From Odontocerum albicorne (taxonomy: Eukaryota; Arthropoda; Insecta; Trichoptera; Odontoceridae), in the NCBI GenBank assembly GCA_949825065.1, contig CATKWJ010000009.1, positions 1 to 64,000 of the forward strand: a stretch of 64,000 bases of DNA. The letters are read 5' to 3'. Under the pieces are notes generated by a model. The model made no database searches and was not told the DNA's origin. It saw only the letters and a program-made list of their open reading frames with translations. Positions 1 through 10,735 of the stretch are shown in pieces. A program made the translations under genes and the position numbers. Position 1 is the stretch's first letter. Each line of letters starts with the position of its first letter.

Positions 1-545
1 CAGAAACTCCTTCGGATTGCGCTTAAACATCGTCAAACACTGCTCTGAAGTGGTCTCACGGTTGCGCTTGTTATCCGGAGTGAGCAAACGCGGCACCCAT
101 CGCGCCGACAGCTTTCTCATGCCCAACACTTAATGCAGGATATGACCCACGCGGTCTTTTGAGATGCCTACTGTCTCAGCTATCTCGCGCACCTTCAATC
201 GGCGGTCTGCCAATACAAAATCGTGGATTTTTGTCACGTTATTCTCAGTGGTAGCCGTTTTCGGGGCACCTGGGCGTGGCTCATCAAAAACCGACGTGCG
301 ACCACGTTGAAACTCGTTAAACCAATTTTTGACGGTCGCTATCGTCACCGACCGATATTGCTCTTTTTCCATTTTTCTCAAATCCGCGGACACGCTCGCT
401 TCCACACGCGGTCAAAACAAAACTACGAGTCCGATTCGGCTGAAATTTTGACAGTAGCTGTCAACGAGAATGTACTACGCGATAAAAAATTGCTCTTGCG
501 AAAGTGGTGCCATCGGGCGGTGAGGCTAAGTACTTATCGGACCGC
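1..545 (-). pseudogene. mariner transposase remnant (N-terminal HTH part), cut by window edge
   Basis: On the minus strand, 405 down to 130 reads as a mariner/SETMAR-type paired-HTH region: a first helix block ending VKNWFNEFQRGRTS, the linker DEPRPGAPKTA, and a second HTH with REIAETVGISKDRVGHILH. An in-frame TAA follows HILH. After it the frame continues towards the window start with typical mariner residues (KLSARWVPRLL, then LTPDNKRNR), so the open frame was longer. The catalytic part lies outside the window. A terminal-repeat-like sequence ends near 530-545. It is a decayed copy. Family assignment is firm; the exact end is approximate. Confidence 0.75.
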
Positions 546-589
546 CCTCGTATATGAGGGTTGGTATTATTGGTAGGGTCCCAGTGGCG

Positions 590-1155
590 CCTACTCTACT
601 GCATGCTAAGACTGGAGATAAAGGTGACATAACTAAGGATACCTTCTATCAGAAACTGGAACAGGTGTTCGACTCAATACCTTCTAATGATATAAAGATT
701 GTCATCGGCGACCTTAATGCAAAAATTGGCCGAGATGTAACGTATCAACAACACATTACAGGAAGACACATTCTGCAGGTGGACAGTAATAACAATGTAT
801 AGATTTCGCTGAATCAAGAAACATGGCTATGTCTTCAACACAATTTCCCAGGAAAGATATCCATAAGTGGACACGGGTCTCTCGCAGACACCACAACCAG
901 ATCGATCGCATATTAATAGAGAAAAGAGGAGCGTCCAACATTATGTACGTACGAACATATGATACAGAGGAGCGAATTGTGATTCAGACCACTATGTTAC
1001 ATGGTGGTGGCCACGTTTAGGAGTCGCATCTCTAATAACAAATCAGGAAAACAACAAAGTGTACCAAAATTTAACACAGAAACTCTTAAAACACCCGAGG
1101 GCAGAGAGCGATACCAGAACAGTCTTGCAGAAACCCTTCCTAATGAACTGGATGA
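590..1155 (+). pseudogene. RTE-type LINE endonuclease remnant
   Basis: Translated pieces match the apurinic-like endonuclease of RTE-clade LINEs, often annotated as craniofacial development protein 2-like. Seen are DTFYQKLEQVFDSIP, then IVIGDLNAKIGRD, which is the GD-NAK catalytic block. After a frame change at about 800-830 come FPRKDIHKWT, HNQIDRILI (catalytic H and D region) and VRTYDTEE. The reading frame is interrupted by at least one stop and a shift, and no reverse transcriptase follows. The copia LTR at 1156 truncates it. Confidence 0.7.
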
Positions 1156-1351
1156 TGTAGTTGTTAAATTACTTTAATGCGCACAACTTCAAATACATGA
1201 CTTGTTTTTATACATTATTCTTGGACTCTACAATACGTTTGTAGCAATACTCTACAAAAGACAGTCTGAGCATTGTCACATTGCGCAGAACAAAATATTG
1301 TCAATATTTTGTTCTGCGCTAATTCTGTGACAATGTACCCACAAAACAACA
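1156..1351 (-). repeat. probable copia LTR (3' LTR) containing a perfect 18-bp-arm palindrome
   Basis: Read on the minus strand, a purine-rich tract (AAAGAGGCG at about 1360-1352) is followed by TGTTGTTTTG, the usual start of an LTR. The stretch contains a TATAAAAA box-like site and ends CTACA. It sits directly 3' of the copia RNase H remnant, where a 3' LTR belongs. Arms at 1283-1300 and 1302-1319 pair perfectly, and a weaker outer pairing extends to 1271-1335. No second LTR or target-site duplication was found, so the boundaries are inferred. Confidence 0.5.
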
Positions 1352-2040
1352 CGCCTCTTTACATTTATATTTACCAATTACAAACATTACAGAAATAAGC
1401 ATTAGTCACATTTAACCTTCGACACAAAACAATACTTAAACTATTTCAACAAAAAAATTCTTTCATCAACCCAAATGTTAAACAAAAATTTAAATGCAAT
1501 TTAGTCTACTTAATTTTCCGACATAAACAAAAATATATATTAATTTCAACATTTCCCTGAATTTAGCAAATTGAATTCTTCCCAACGACTTAGTAAAAAT
1601 ATCAGCAATGTTTGAATCTGAATCTATCTTAACAATTTCAACAATTCCAATTTTAACATTTTCATGAACATAATGATATTCAAGGTATCAATAAATGCTG
1701 GGAAATAAATGGAATGCTTAGAATTTTTTGTCGAGTTTCCATATTTAGCAATAGCAAGAGCTCCAGAATTGTCTTCATAAATTTTAATAGGTTTAACAAT
1801 TTTAACAAAAACGTCACTAACAGCATTTCTCAATATCATATTCAATATCAATTTCAATGTAGCTTTTTATTTTATTTAAAGCCTTCATTTTAAATTTATT
1901 ATGCAGTTGTTTATTTTAATATCATTGATTACTTGAATATCTTTGCAACATATTAACAAATCATCAACCAATAAAACGACATATACAGTTATATTATTTT
2001 CAGTTTTCACATAAAGACAATAATCATATTTACAATTAAT
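1352..2040 (-). pseudogene. Ty1/copia retrotransposon RT and RNase H remnant
   Basis: On the minus strand, 2040-1900 reads DYCLYVKTENN...VVLLVDDLLI, the copia reverse transcriptase block with its YVDD-like motif changed to LVDD. Then 1857-1624 reads IKIYEDNSGALAIAKY and STKNSKHSI, the RNase H IYEDNxxAxxLA block. Near 1610-1560 it reads NIADIFTKSLGR, the conserved copia C-terminus. The order RT, RNase H, C-terminus matches a copia polyprotein. Large internal parts are missing and the frame is broken. A mariner remnant joins it at about 2040. Confidence 0.75.
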
Positions 2041-2505
2041 GCCCAAACATGTCTCAATCTCACGATAAGTCACATGATGATCTTGCAATATCAGTTCACG
2101 CACAGCATCGATGTTTTCTGGCACAACAACCGATTTTGGACGACCTTCGTCCTGGAGTAAACTACGACCATGATTGAATTCGGAAAACCAGCGAAACACA
2201 GCGGCACAGCCCGGGATGGTGCTTCATCACCAAAAGTCGAAGCGAGTTGATCGGTACACTGTTGTTGAGTTAGTTCACGTCGAAAATCGTAAACAATCAT
2301 CGCACGAAAATGTTAACGATTTAATTCCATTTTTGGCAGAGACGAATTTTTCAAGTCACTGTAAACAACACAAATAGCACTCGTATGAGAAAACTTTCTG
2401 AGCACGTATACCATTAAAAACGTCAAACTTTGCGATGCTGGTGTCAGATTTGACGTATCTAAACTGGTGTTGCCATATCTCAAAACTTAAGTAACAACCC
2501 TCGTA
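2041..2505 (-). pseudogene. mariner transposase N-terminal remnant
   Basis: The minus strand shows a mariner HTH region in two overlapping frames. One frame (2300 down to about 2230) gives MIVYDFRRELTQQQCTDQL and GDEAPSRA; the next gives MFRWFSEFNHGRSLLQDEGRPKS and AVRELILQDHHVTYREIE. One frameshift separates them. A TIR-like end with GGTGTTGCCATATC lies near 2471-2486. No catalytic domain is present. A shorter copy occurs at 43500-43880. Confidence 0.7.
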
Positions 2506-2506
2506 T

Positions 2507-2692
2507 TCATTTTCGAATCTTTAAATAGAAATCTCTCATATAGCCTTCTAGTCTCATCTCTAAATTCACCTTTTCAGCAAGCAACACCATGCCATCAGCG
2601 TACAGAAGTCCACATACATTTATTTCACTCATGCTTAAACCTTTCCCTTCATATTTTAAATCATGCACATATGAATCTATATAGTATATCAT
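2507..2692 (-). pseudogene. LINE reverse transcriptase fragment with YADG in place of YADD
   Basis: A 61-residue minus-strand frame contains INVCGLLYADGMVLLAEKVNLE. This is the LINE reverse transcriptase catalytic block in which the second Asp of YADD is Gly. Nothing flanking continues the protein. The homologous stretch at about 43870-44050 in R' is further decayed. Confidence 0.55.
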
Positions 2693-2710
2693 GTTAGGAG
2701 TTGCCTGAAA

Positions 2711-2902
2711 ATGTTGAGATTTAATCTCAGAATATCTTTACCATTTAAGGGAACACAGACGATTAAGTTTCTTTACATCGCCTTGGTGAGAAGTAAATTA
2801 GAATACAATTCTAGTGTATGGACGCCCCATTATACAGTCCATTCCGGTGCACCGGAGAGAGTCCAACATTTTGCCGTTTCTTCTTTCACCATTTCATCTT
2901 GA
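2711..2902 (+). pseudogene. Jockey-like LINE reverse transcriptase C-terminal fragment
   Basis: The 63-residue frame contains KFLYIALVRSKLEYNSSVWTP, the thumb-side motif (LYxxLVRSxLEYxxxVW) of Jockey-type reverse transcriptases. The near-identical copy is at 44072-44263. It is too short to be functional. Confidence 0.55.
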
Positions 2903-3636
2903 TATAGAGAAGTAATTCCTAAATGATAGCTTTAATGAGCCAAAAGTCATAACGGCACAGTATATAAACACAAACTTAGCTTAAAGACATTGAATCTACT
3001 GCTAAGTTATGATTGGTTCTTATGGAGTTGACTATTTCTGATTCGGAAGTATCGCTGGAGTTGAATATTGATAATTAGTAATGTTTTATAAAATCGCCTT
3101 GAAAACAGGGGCTGCAATGCCTTCGATATATCGTCTACGGTTTAAGTCAACTCAACATGAAAACTCCAAAAAAAAACTGATGGTTGATACTTTTTTGTGA
3201 CAAATCTCTATTGTACTGATATAAAATGATCGCTACCTCAGCAGATTAACAGTCAAAACTAGCTAAAGCAAAAATATGACTATGAAAACACAAAAATGTC
3301 ATTCTATCAAATAGTTAACACTGATAATAATGAAACTGCAGGAAAAAATAACTAAATTATAAACATAAATAACTCAGATATACACAAAAAAAGACTAATA
3401 TTTAGATATAAAACACTCACACGCTTGATGCCTTATTTTAATCAAAGATGTCTCTCAAGAGCATTCTTCTGAAAAACTATCTTAAAAAATGGGAAACACA
3501 AGTGATGAACTGGAACTAGAGCCAGATTTACTGAGAAACTGTACGCGAATTGCTTTTAAAGCGTGCCGTGACGTGTTTGACAGTTTAATTCCATAGAAGC
3601 AAAATGTTTATCGCTCTCCCTTTTTCTTCTCTCTCT
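2903..3636. other. non-coding spacer, block R
   Basis: No protein or RNA gene is recognised. TTAA at 2932-2935 is the empty counterpart of a MITE insertion in R' at 44297. The sequence is otherwise collinear with R' from about 44542 onward. Confidence 0.5.
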
Positions 3637-3697
3637 TTGAATAATAGCTGTAAACTTCTATATATGAAGGAGTATACGCCAGTGTCAAGTCCTTGTC
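3637..3697 (+). repeat. dispersed short hairpin motif, copy 1
   Basis: This is one copy of a motif seen repeatedly in this window. It has a CT-rich leader, then TTTGAATAATGGCCGTGA, then a small stem-loop (about ACTCCT / ATATATGA / AGGAGT), then ATACGCCAGTGTCA. In this copy the left arm is ACTTCT, leaving one imperfect pair. The R' counterpart is at 45243-45302. Confidence 0.6.
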
Positions 3698-4517
3698 ATG
3701 TGTAAAATAAATGAATAAAATATACATGGTGGAGATCGTTGAACACGAAAATGCTTTATATGAAATTATATTCTGTTCCTGACAAAATGCTTCGTAATTT
3801 TGTACATATTTTACAACACGAAACAAAAAACGTTTAACCTGAAAATATTTCGACACATTTCAGTTTGTCACCAGACAAAACATTTCATTTTTCAGTTACA
3901 GTGTATTCTCGAATTGAGTGACACGTCTTAAGTGGAGATTTTTTTTATGTGTAAGATTGATCTCCCTAAACAGTGTGACAAAGTAAAAAAATGAGCGAGT
4001 TAACAAAGCATTATTTAGCTTAAAGTGAAAATGGAGTTGCTGAAAGCGGTAGATGTAGCGGGCATTCTTCGATAACAGGCTTTTGTAAAAAGTTTGGAAT
4101 CGTCAATTTGACATTTTTCAACAATCGTAAAGAATAGAGACCAACTTACTGAAACGTTTGAGCGCAATATGTTTGTAAAAAAATATGATTATTTTACAAA
4201 AAACAATTGTTATTATTTTTACATTTGTTTATATTGTGTGTGCTTTTATGTAATGAAGTTATTAAACATGTTAAGTGCTAACAAACCGTCTGCCCCTTGT
4301 GTTGTGTTGTAAACTCATAAAATGTTAATGTGTAAACTTTCTAACTTAACTCGATTAAGTATTACATCAAAAATACTGATGATAAAATATTTTTATCCCC
4401 ATGATTTCGTGCTCAACGATTTCCACTGTATTTATCGTGAGGTTTCAAGCCCAAATTGGTTACTAATATTTTTCTCTTTCTGAGATATTTCAATTTAAAA
4501 GTTTTAACTAATCAGCA
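3698..4517. other. non-coding spacer, block R
   Basis: AT-rich sequence with no recognisable gene. It is collinear with 45303-46130 in R'. It ends at the start of the LINE reverse transcriptase remnant. Confidence 0.4.
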
Positions 4518-5147
4518 TTGAAGAGAAAAAGAGTTATAAATATAACTGAAGTCATCACTCTGGATAGTAAGAAAGCATGTTTGGCAGTTTTTTTGGACCT
4601 TTCAAATATTGCTTTTGATACAGTGTCTCACCGAATATTACTTACCAGATTGATGGAGGTGGGCATATGTGGGCGCTCTTCTAGTTGGTTCTCTTCATAC
4701 TTGTCTGATAGAACTCAGAGAGTCAAATTGGGTGATAGTGTCTTTGGTGAGCCTCTTTTTGTGAGATTCGGAGTACCCCAAGGTAGTGTTCTGGGACCTA
4801 TATTGTTCTTGATATATGTTAATCAGTTCTGTAATCTTTTTATCAGGGGTGAGATTGGTATTTTTGCGGACAACTCGATTCTTCTGTTCGCGGGCCGAAC
4901 ATGAGATGATGTATTTTCAAAGGCAAATGAAGAATTACGTGTAGTTAAAGAATGGATGGACTCAAATTTATTAATTCTAAATTCCCAAAAAACGAAATAC
5001 ATCACATTTAGTATCTCTACAAGAACTCAAGCACCTACAAATAAATACATAACACTGCACACTTGTTCACCCTTGGCTGACTGTAGTTGTGTTTCTTTGG
5101 AAAGGGTTGATAGTTTTAAGTATCTTGGAGTTTTTATTGATGAGGAT
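4518..5147 (+). pseudogene. Jockey-like LINE reverse transcriptase remnant
   Basis: The translation gives the reverse transcriptase finger/palm blocks: AVFLDLSNIAFDTVSHRILL, then FSSYLSDRTQRVKLG, then FGVPQGSVLGPILFLIYVN, which is diagnostic of non-LTR reverse transcriptases. The catalytic FADD is changed to FADN (IGIFADNSI), followed by an in-frame TGA at about 4902. A second frame from 4956 carries the downstream part (NSQKTKYITFSIS, VDSFKYLGVFID). The element is interrupted at about 5147 and resumes at 7390. R' holds the sister copy at 46130-48770. Confidence 0.8.
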
Positions 5148-5564
5148 CCTCGTAAAGGAAATCTTCGGATTAATAATCCCTTCATGGAGGACATAATTTC
5201 ATATACTCTTACGAGTAGAGAAAAAGAACAATTAATAGAGTTGTCTTCGGATGTTACTCTGATATCCAGACACAAAACATTAACATTGCCTCAGTTTTGG
5301 ATATCAGTGGAAGATGAATATCCATCTTTAAGCTGTAAAGCTATACATTTATTAATGTCATTTTCAACAACCTACTCGTATATATACGAAAAAGCATTTT
5401 CATCCATGTCCTCAATAAAATCGAAACAAAGGAATAGACTGGACGTGAATGCAGCACTTCGTCTGTCAGAGACAGCACTGCAGCCAAGAATATCCAGTAT
5501 ATTAGCAAAGATGCAACAGCAGGTTTCGCATTACTTTGTTGAAAAAACTCCATTGTTTTTGTAA
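5148..5564 (+). pseudogene. hAT transposase C-terminal (dimerisation) remnant, ZBED5/SCAND3-like
   Basis: The frame is continuous with the LINE frame but changes family after VFID. It reads NPFMEDIISYTLTSREKEQL, then FWISVEDEYPSLSCKAI, SYIYEKAFSSMSSIKSKQR and RLDVNAALRLS. These match the C-terminal block of ZBED5/SCAND3-like hAT transposases, with FWxSVxxEYP, EKAFSxMxxIKSK and RLxVxxxLR. The zinc finger and catalytic core are absent. R' lacks this stretch, so the LINE-hAT fusion frame is a by-product of insertion. Confidence 0.7.
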
Positions 5565-5661
5565 AATTTTAATTGTATCAGACAATGTTACAATTAAAAT
5601 TGTTTAACTGTTATATGTATTGTATATTTGTTAATTATAGTTATAATATAAAATCTGTTAA

Positions 5662-7330
5662 CCTTTAACCGGGCCTCAGACACACAAATTATTATCTAAA
5701 ATAAAAATTTCCTTGGTGGAAATCTTAAAGAAAAATGTGGAAAATATAATATTATATATTCCCATAGCCCGCTAATATTACTCCATATTTAGAGGAGTGC
5801 CAATCTTAATCGGAAATCCCTATGGATGTTCTGTCTGCCTTCATTTTCCTGCTTGTATAATATATAGGAGTTTATAACTGCACTCTCAAACAAAAACCAG
5901 AATAGTCTGAACCATGATTTTTTGGATCTTCGTCCAATCGAGTATGAACTTCTAAAGTGATCAAAATGATCTACTCCACCCATATTTTTGGTGTAAGTGA
6001 CTATGGCTGATGGACAATACATTATTTTTTTGCGACCATCCTTTTGCCGTCTCATTATGGACTGAATATTTTTTGGATTTACTGCTGTAGAAAATACAAA
6101 AACGTCTTTGGTGTCTCTCCATTTTATAAAACTAACTGGATTGCAGAAACGATATGTGAACTCTCCTGGTGATAATTTATTTTCTTTGTTTTTTTTTACG
6201 TTTATCTAGAGAATTTTTTTTTTGGTCGTAATTCTTCAGGTAATTTGTCCCTTTCTCTGTATTCTTACGGTACCTACAGCATAGATACCGTTATTATGTA
6301 ATTTTTCCATTAGAGGAAGAGGTGTGAAAAAATTGTCGAAAACTAGCACAGTGTGTCCTTTGGTCCTTGCTTTGCTAACTTCATCACAACTCTGTACCCC
6401 ATTCGACTCTTTTTGTTTACCAGTGTATATTTCACACTGATACAAATAGCCAGTGCTAGCGTCGCATCGACACCAAGCTTTAAACCCACGTTTAGTAGGT
6501 TTTTGAGGCATATATTGTTTCTTGCTGTCCCGCCCTTTGAATTTTATCATGCTCTCATCTATTGATTGAGTCCCAGAATGAGGAGCATTTTCCTGGAATT
6601 TTTTATTTAAAATGGTCAGCATCGGCCTGATTTTTTGCAATTTATCATAGTTCGGATCATTTACATGCAAATGTGTTGTGATATCACACACATGTATGTT
6701 TTCTAAAATCTTTTTGAATCTCTTGCAAGGCAAGGCAAGGCACGGTGCCACTGATTTCTAGATTGTTGTAAAATGGATCTGAACTCCAATACAAAGCAAT
6801 CTCTGGTTGAGGTTGAGGGCTCATACCCATCATTATAATGATTGCCAAAAAGGCCTTAATTTCTTCCAGATTTGTATCTGTCCAAAAGTTGCTTTACTTC
6901 AATGTAGCATATTTATTTGTAAATTTTACTATAAGTTCGATAAGTTCAATTGAAAATATGTCCATGAAATAATCAATAATTTGACTTCTGTTGTTGTGAA
7001 GTTTTGTATGCTCTATTTTTTTTTGAAAAATTAGGATAGTTTTGAAAATCGATATTAGTACTCCAATATCTATCTTTATTCAATAGTTCAGTATAAGACG
7101 CTGATGATAAATCTTGATTTATATCTTTGGTTGTTATATTTTGATTCATTGATTGAGGTGCAGCAGGGTGTTCCAAAATATTGTGATTCATTTTCTATGT
7201 CAATTAGATCCTGATGTGGCAATCCTTCTAAATCGTCTAGTATAGAATCAATACCTGGTGGATTGAAATCTTTATTATTCACACCAACTAAGTCATCTTG
7301 ATTGTCACTGTCTTCTTCCTCAGAAGAAAC
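5662..7330 (-). pseudogene. piggyBac-like (PGBD4-type) transposase remnant
   Basis: Minus-strand pieces run N- to C-terminal from right to left. An acidic N-terminal part lies at 7282-6973. Then 6751-6236 reads CKRFKKILENIHVCD, SIDESMIKFKGRDSKKQYMP, GFKAWCRCDASTGYLYQ (first Asp) and VLVFDNFFTPLPLMEKL (second Asp). Then 6055-5789 reads KNMGGVDHFDHFRSSYSI (third Asp). Several stops and shifts separate the parts. TTAA at 5658-5661 followed by CCTTTAACCGGGCC looks like the left terminus. The right end was not located. It occurs in R but not in R'. Confidence 0.8.
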
Positions 7331-7389
7331 CCATTGTTTTTCCTTTTTTTACCGGTCCACAGGTCTAAAAAGGTTGGGGAGCACTGGTA

Positions 7390-8275
7390 TATATCATACT
7401 TCACATTATGTCAGTCGGCACTTTCTTACGGTATATCAGTTTAGGGGGGATGCACCTTAACACAAAAACGCATTTGCAAGTTTCCCAAAAATTTTTTATA
7501 AAAATGATTAATAAACTTCCTGCCCGGTATCCCATAGCGGAGCTTTTCAGGGAGTATCGGGTCCTGAACATAGCCAATTTACATCTCAAATGCATTATCA
7601 TCGAGAGGAAGGGAAGATGCAGACTCAGCAGAGACACATGACACGCATGGCAACTGATCAAATGTTCACCATCCCTAGAGTTAAAACATCTTTTGCCCAA
7701 AGGCAATATGCCTATTTAGCTCTCATGACATACAATGGGATGCCGAATTCAATAAAGGCAAAGGGAGGAAAACAATTTAGGTAGTCGATCAGAGCGTGGC
7801 TGTTATTGCGGCACGAATTTGAGTTCTTGGGCTTGCAAGAGGAATGGCTTGTGGAAAAAGTTTGTGTGAGCTCTTGAGTGTGGTGTTTTTTATTGTTTTA
7901 TATTTGTAGTTTTATGATTATGTGCGGTACATTATGGGGTAAATGTTTTTGGTCTGTCTGGAGTGATGAAGTGTGAGGAGTTTGATTTCGCGTGATGTAT
8001 ACATGTGTAATTGAGTGTCACTGTTTGTCAGATTGATGAGAATGCGCAACGGGGTTTTACATAATCAAAAATCGGAAAGCATCCATTTTTTTTCATGCTA
8101 TATGATATGTCCTCAGTGAGATACAGGTAAAAGCCTAGTTTACTTGGGACATGACAAATGAAAGGCAACAAACCCAGATCCATTAAAATTGTGTGTCCAA
8201 ATTAAATTACCTGTTGTTTTTTCACAAATGACATACATTTCTTGTCATGTGTAAAATAAATAAATTATTGAAAAT
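7390..8275 (+). pseudogene. Jockey-like LINE C-terminus and 3' end
   Basis: This continues the LINE interrupted at 5147. One frame reads HLQVSQKFFIKMINKLPARYP, then ELFREYRVLNIANLHLK; the next reads TRMATDQMFTIPRVKTSFAQ and YNGMPNSIKA. This is the usual C-terminal layout of Jockey-like LINE proteins. The 3' end is at about 8250-8275, where GTGTAAAATAAATAAATT forms the short A-rich/AAAT tail. R' has the same segment at 47652-48770. Confidence 0.65.
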
Positions 8276-9118
8276 ATTTGTCTGTTTATCAAAAGTGAAA
8301 CTGGAGCTATATTTTTATCAGTATTCTATGTCTAATAATTTTTGCAATTGATAGATTCAATGAATCTCCAATAAGGGTGAACTTGTTCCAGTTTATATAA
8401 ACCCTGAGATTGTTTCTTAAAAGACAAACAGGATTTCTTCAATGGGAAATACAAGATGTTTATATAAAACATAATTAAATACTCCTTTCTTTTAATGTTC
8501 AAACGAATGTATCAATATTTTTTTGTCCTAATTCGCAATTTAAGCACAGATTACGTAAAGACGAGAATTCTCGTGTTCCACTTTTTACCGTTGGGCACCC
8601 GAACACGAGAATTGTAATAAACTACTTAGAATGTGTTAAGTCTGTATTTAATTTTGCTCCTGGAGTATCAATATATAAAAAATCACATCGATGAATTTGG
8701 TCCATGTTTGCTTTAGATCAAGAGTTTCCAAACCTTTTTCGGCCGCAGACCCCTTTACCAAAAACTTTTAAAACCGTCAGCCCCCTAGTCATTTACTTTG
8801 CCTACTCCAATGAATAAGTTTGTACAGTACTCGATATTAAATATTTCACTAGATATCAAACTTTTCATTTTAATCACTCATAATTAAGGATTGAAAAGGA
8901 TAAAAGGACTATGAATCATGCATTGCATTATCTTGTGCAACATTTAATATTGATTTCTGCACTGACCAAAATTAAAGCTAAACAATACGAGCGGATTTAC
9001 TTTTTTTTTTTTGGACATTTATGAAATAAATATGTAAATTCAAAATAAGAACAAATATTGAAATCACTTTATTAAACATAAAAATGAAGTGAAAAATCAA
9101 CATATTCAGACACTATAA
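8276..9118. other. non-coding stretch with a 13-bp-arm inverted repeat and a hAT-like terminus
   Basis: No gene is recognised. Arms at 8566-8578 and 8601-8613 (AATTCTCGTGTTC and its complement) are perfectly paired. At about 8722-8760 a stretch beginning AGAGTTTCCAAACC resembles the common end of hAT-type elements, but no partner end was found. R' contains the same stretch at about 48770-49745. Confidence 0.35.
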
Positions 9119-10735
9119 CCCTTTATAGGACAAGTTTTAATTTTTGAAATATTGAGTTTTTTGTGGAATAAATCATTATTATGTGTATCAAATTAACTTT
9201 ATTTCTTTGAAAATGCGTTATAAAGTAGTATTTTTTTGGAAATGAGGCGGTCGCATATGAGACCTGTGCCCATTTCAGGGGTCATGTCAGTGGCCGCTAA
9301 AGTGACCAGAATCAGAGTGTTTAGGTAATAATATCTCAGTTAAGGTTGTATTAGGAAATATAATACTTATATGAGATATAATGGTTTATTTACTTATAAT
9401 ACCAATTTACATTTTTGACAATTACTCAAATGAAAAGACCCAAAACAAGTCATGCATAGTGCTATGTTACCTTGCAAATGCAACAACCCACAGTGCTACG
9501 GATATAGTTATTTTTATTGCAGCAGTATGCACATCGACGGAGTGTTGTTTTTTTCTGAGTAATACCCTAACCATGTCTGCAGAAGGATTGAGAGATGGTC
9601 GACCAGCACGTTTCCTACTGACAAAATTGTCAATCAGCTCGTTTGCCAGTTTATTTCTGAACTGGAGATGAGTTTTCGGTTTCCTTTCGGTAGATAATTT
9701 TGATGTTTCTCTGTAAATAATAAAAGAGTTGACCACAGCAGCATCCAATAAATAATAAAATATCTTCATCCACCACCTTCTACTCTTCCAGGAAACCGAA
9801 TAACTCGAAAGTAACTGATCGAATCTATCGACACCTCCCATATATAGTAATGGTTATAATCTGAAATTATTTTTGGACACAATACCGTTTCTTTTTTCCC
9901 TAATTTGTTGGTTCCCTTAACTGATTTAATGTCTGCAGGACTATGCATGTTGGATCCCATAATAACATATTAACTTCCTCTATCCGTCCATTTTGTAACC
10001 GAAATGGACCCGTCCATGGAACTATCAAAATCATCTGTATGCATTTCTTTATCATTTTCCAGACGATGGTTAGGAAATTTTTTTCTGTTTGCCTGAAGTG
10101 TTCCACAGGCAAATCATTTTCTATCGAGTAATTCCTTTAGCAAAGTTAGTGATGTGAAAAATACAGTATCCAAGTCCAAAGAAAAATCGGCTCAGGTTCT
10201 AAACAACACTTTCACTCGAGCCAAATACGGGACGATGTTCTTTCTTTTCCTTGATAAATTTCCATAGAAATCATGTAACCGGTTACGGCACAATAAACAA
10301 CCCAAACCTTGAATCCTCTTTTTGTAGGCTTATTGGGCAAACACTGTTTTATCGTAGAACGCCCTTTGAAGCCAATCATACTTTCGTCTATGCTAAGAAA
10401 TCTACTTGGCAATAAAGCAGCTTAAAAAGATGACGCTAACCTATCTAATAACGGTATAATCTTGTGTAGACGATCAAATCCGGGTTCGAATAGTTTTTTC
10501 ATGGTTTCATTATTATTGATATGCAAAAATCTAATTATTTTAAAAATCTTTTTCGAGACATCACATCGGCTATCCTCCATTAGACATTAGACCAATATAG
10601 ACGTATGGATGGCAGTTGATACAAACCCATGATTATTAATAATCCTAGAAAGGCTCTCAGTTCAGGCTCAGTAATATCTAAACCGGTTCCTTGTTGAATT
10701 GCATATTTGTCACTTTCTTGCACAATGTTCTGAAG
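9119..10735 (-). pseudogene. piggyBac-like transposase remnant, R copy
   Basis: Minus-strand pieces run from right to left. About 10735-10430 includes ELRAFLGLLIIMGL with internal stops. Then 10412-10212 reads SIDESMIGFKGRSTIKQCLP and VWVVYCAVTGYMISMEIYQG. Then 9960-9467 reads GSNMHSPADIKSVKGTNKL, MGGVDRFDQLLSSYSVS (third Asp) and LDAAVVNSFIIY. The left end ATAACCCTTTATAGGACAAG (from 9119) looks like a piggyBac terminus with a decayed TTAA. At about 10735 the sequence changes abruptly to the BEL gag. R' has the sister copy, with an extra deletion. Confidence 0.75.

Noticed and set aside
4956..5564. 202-residue protein as a new gene
   Set aside because: The first third is LINE and the rest is hAT. 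R' shows that the join results from an insertion.
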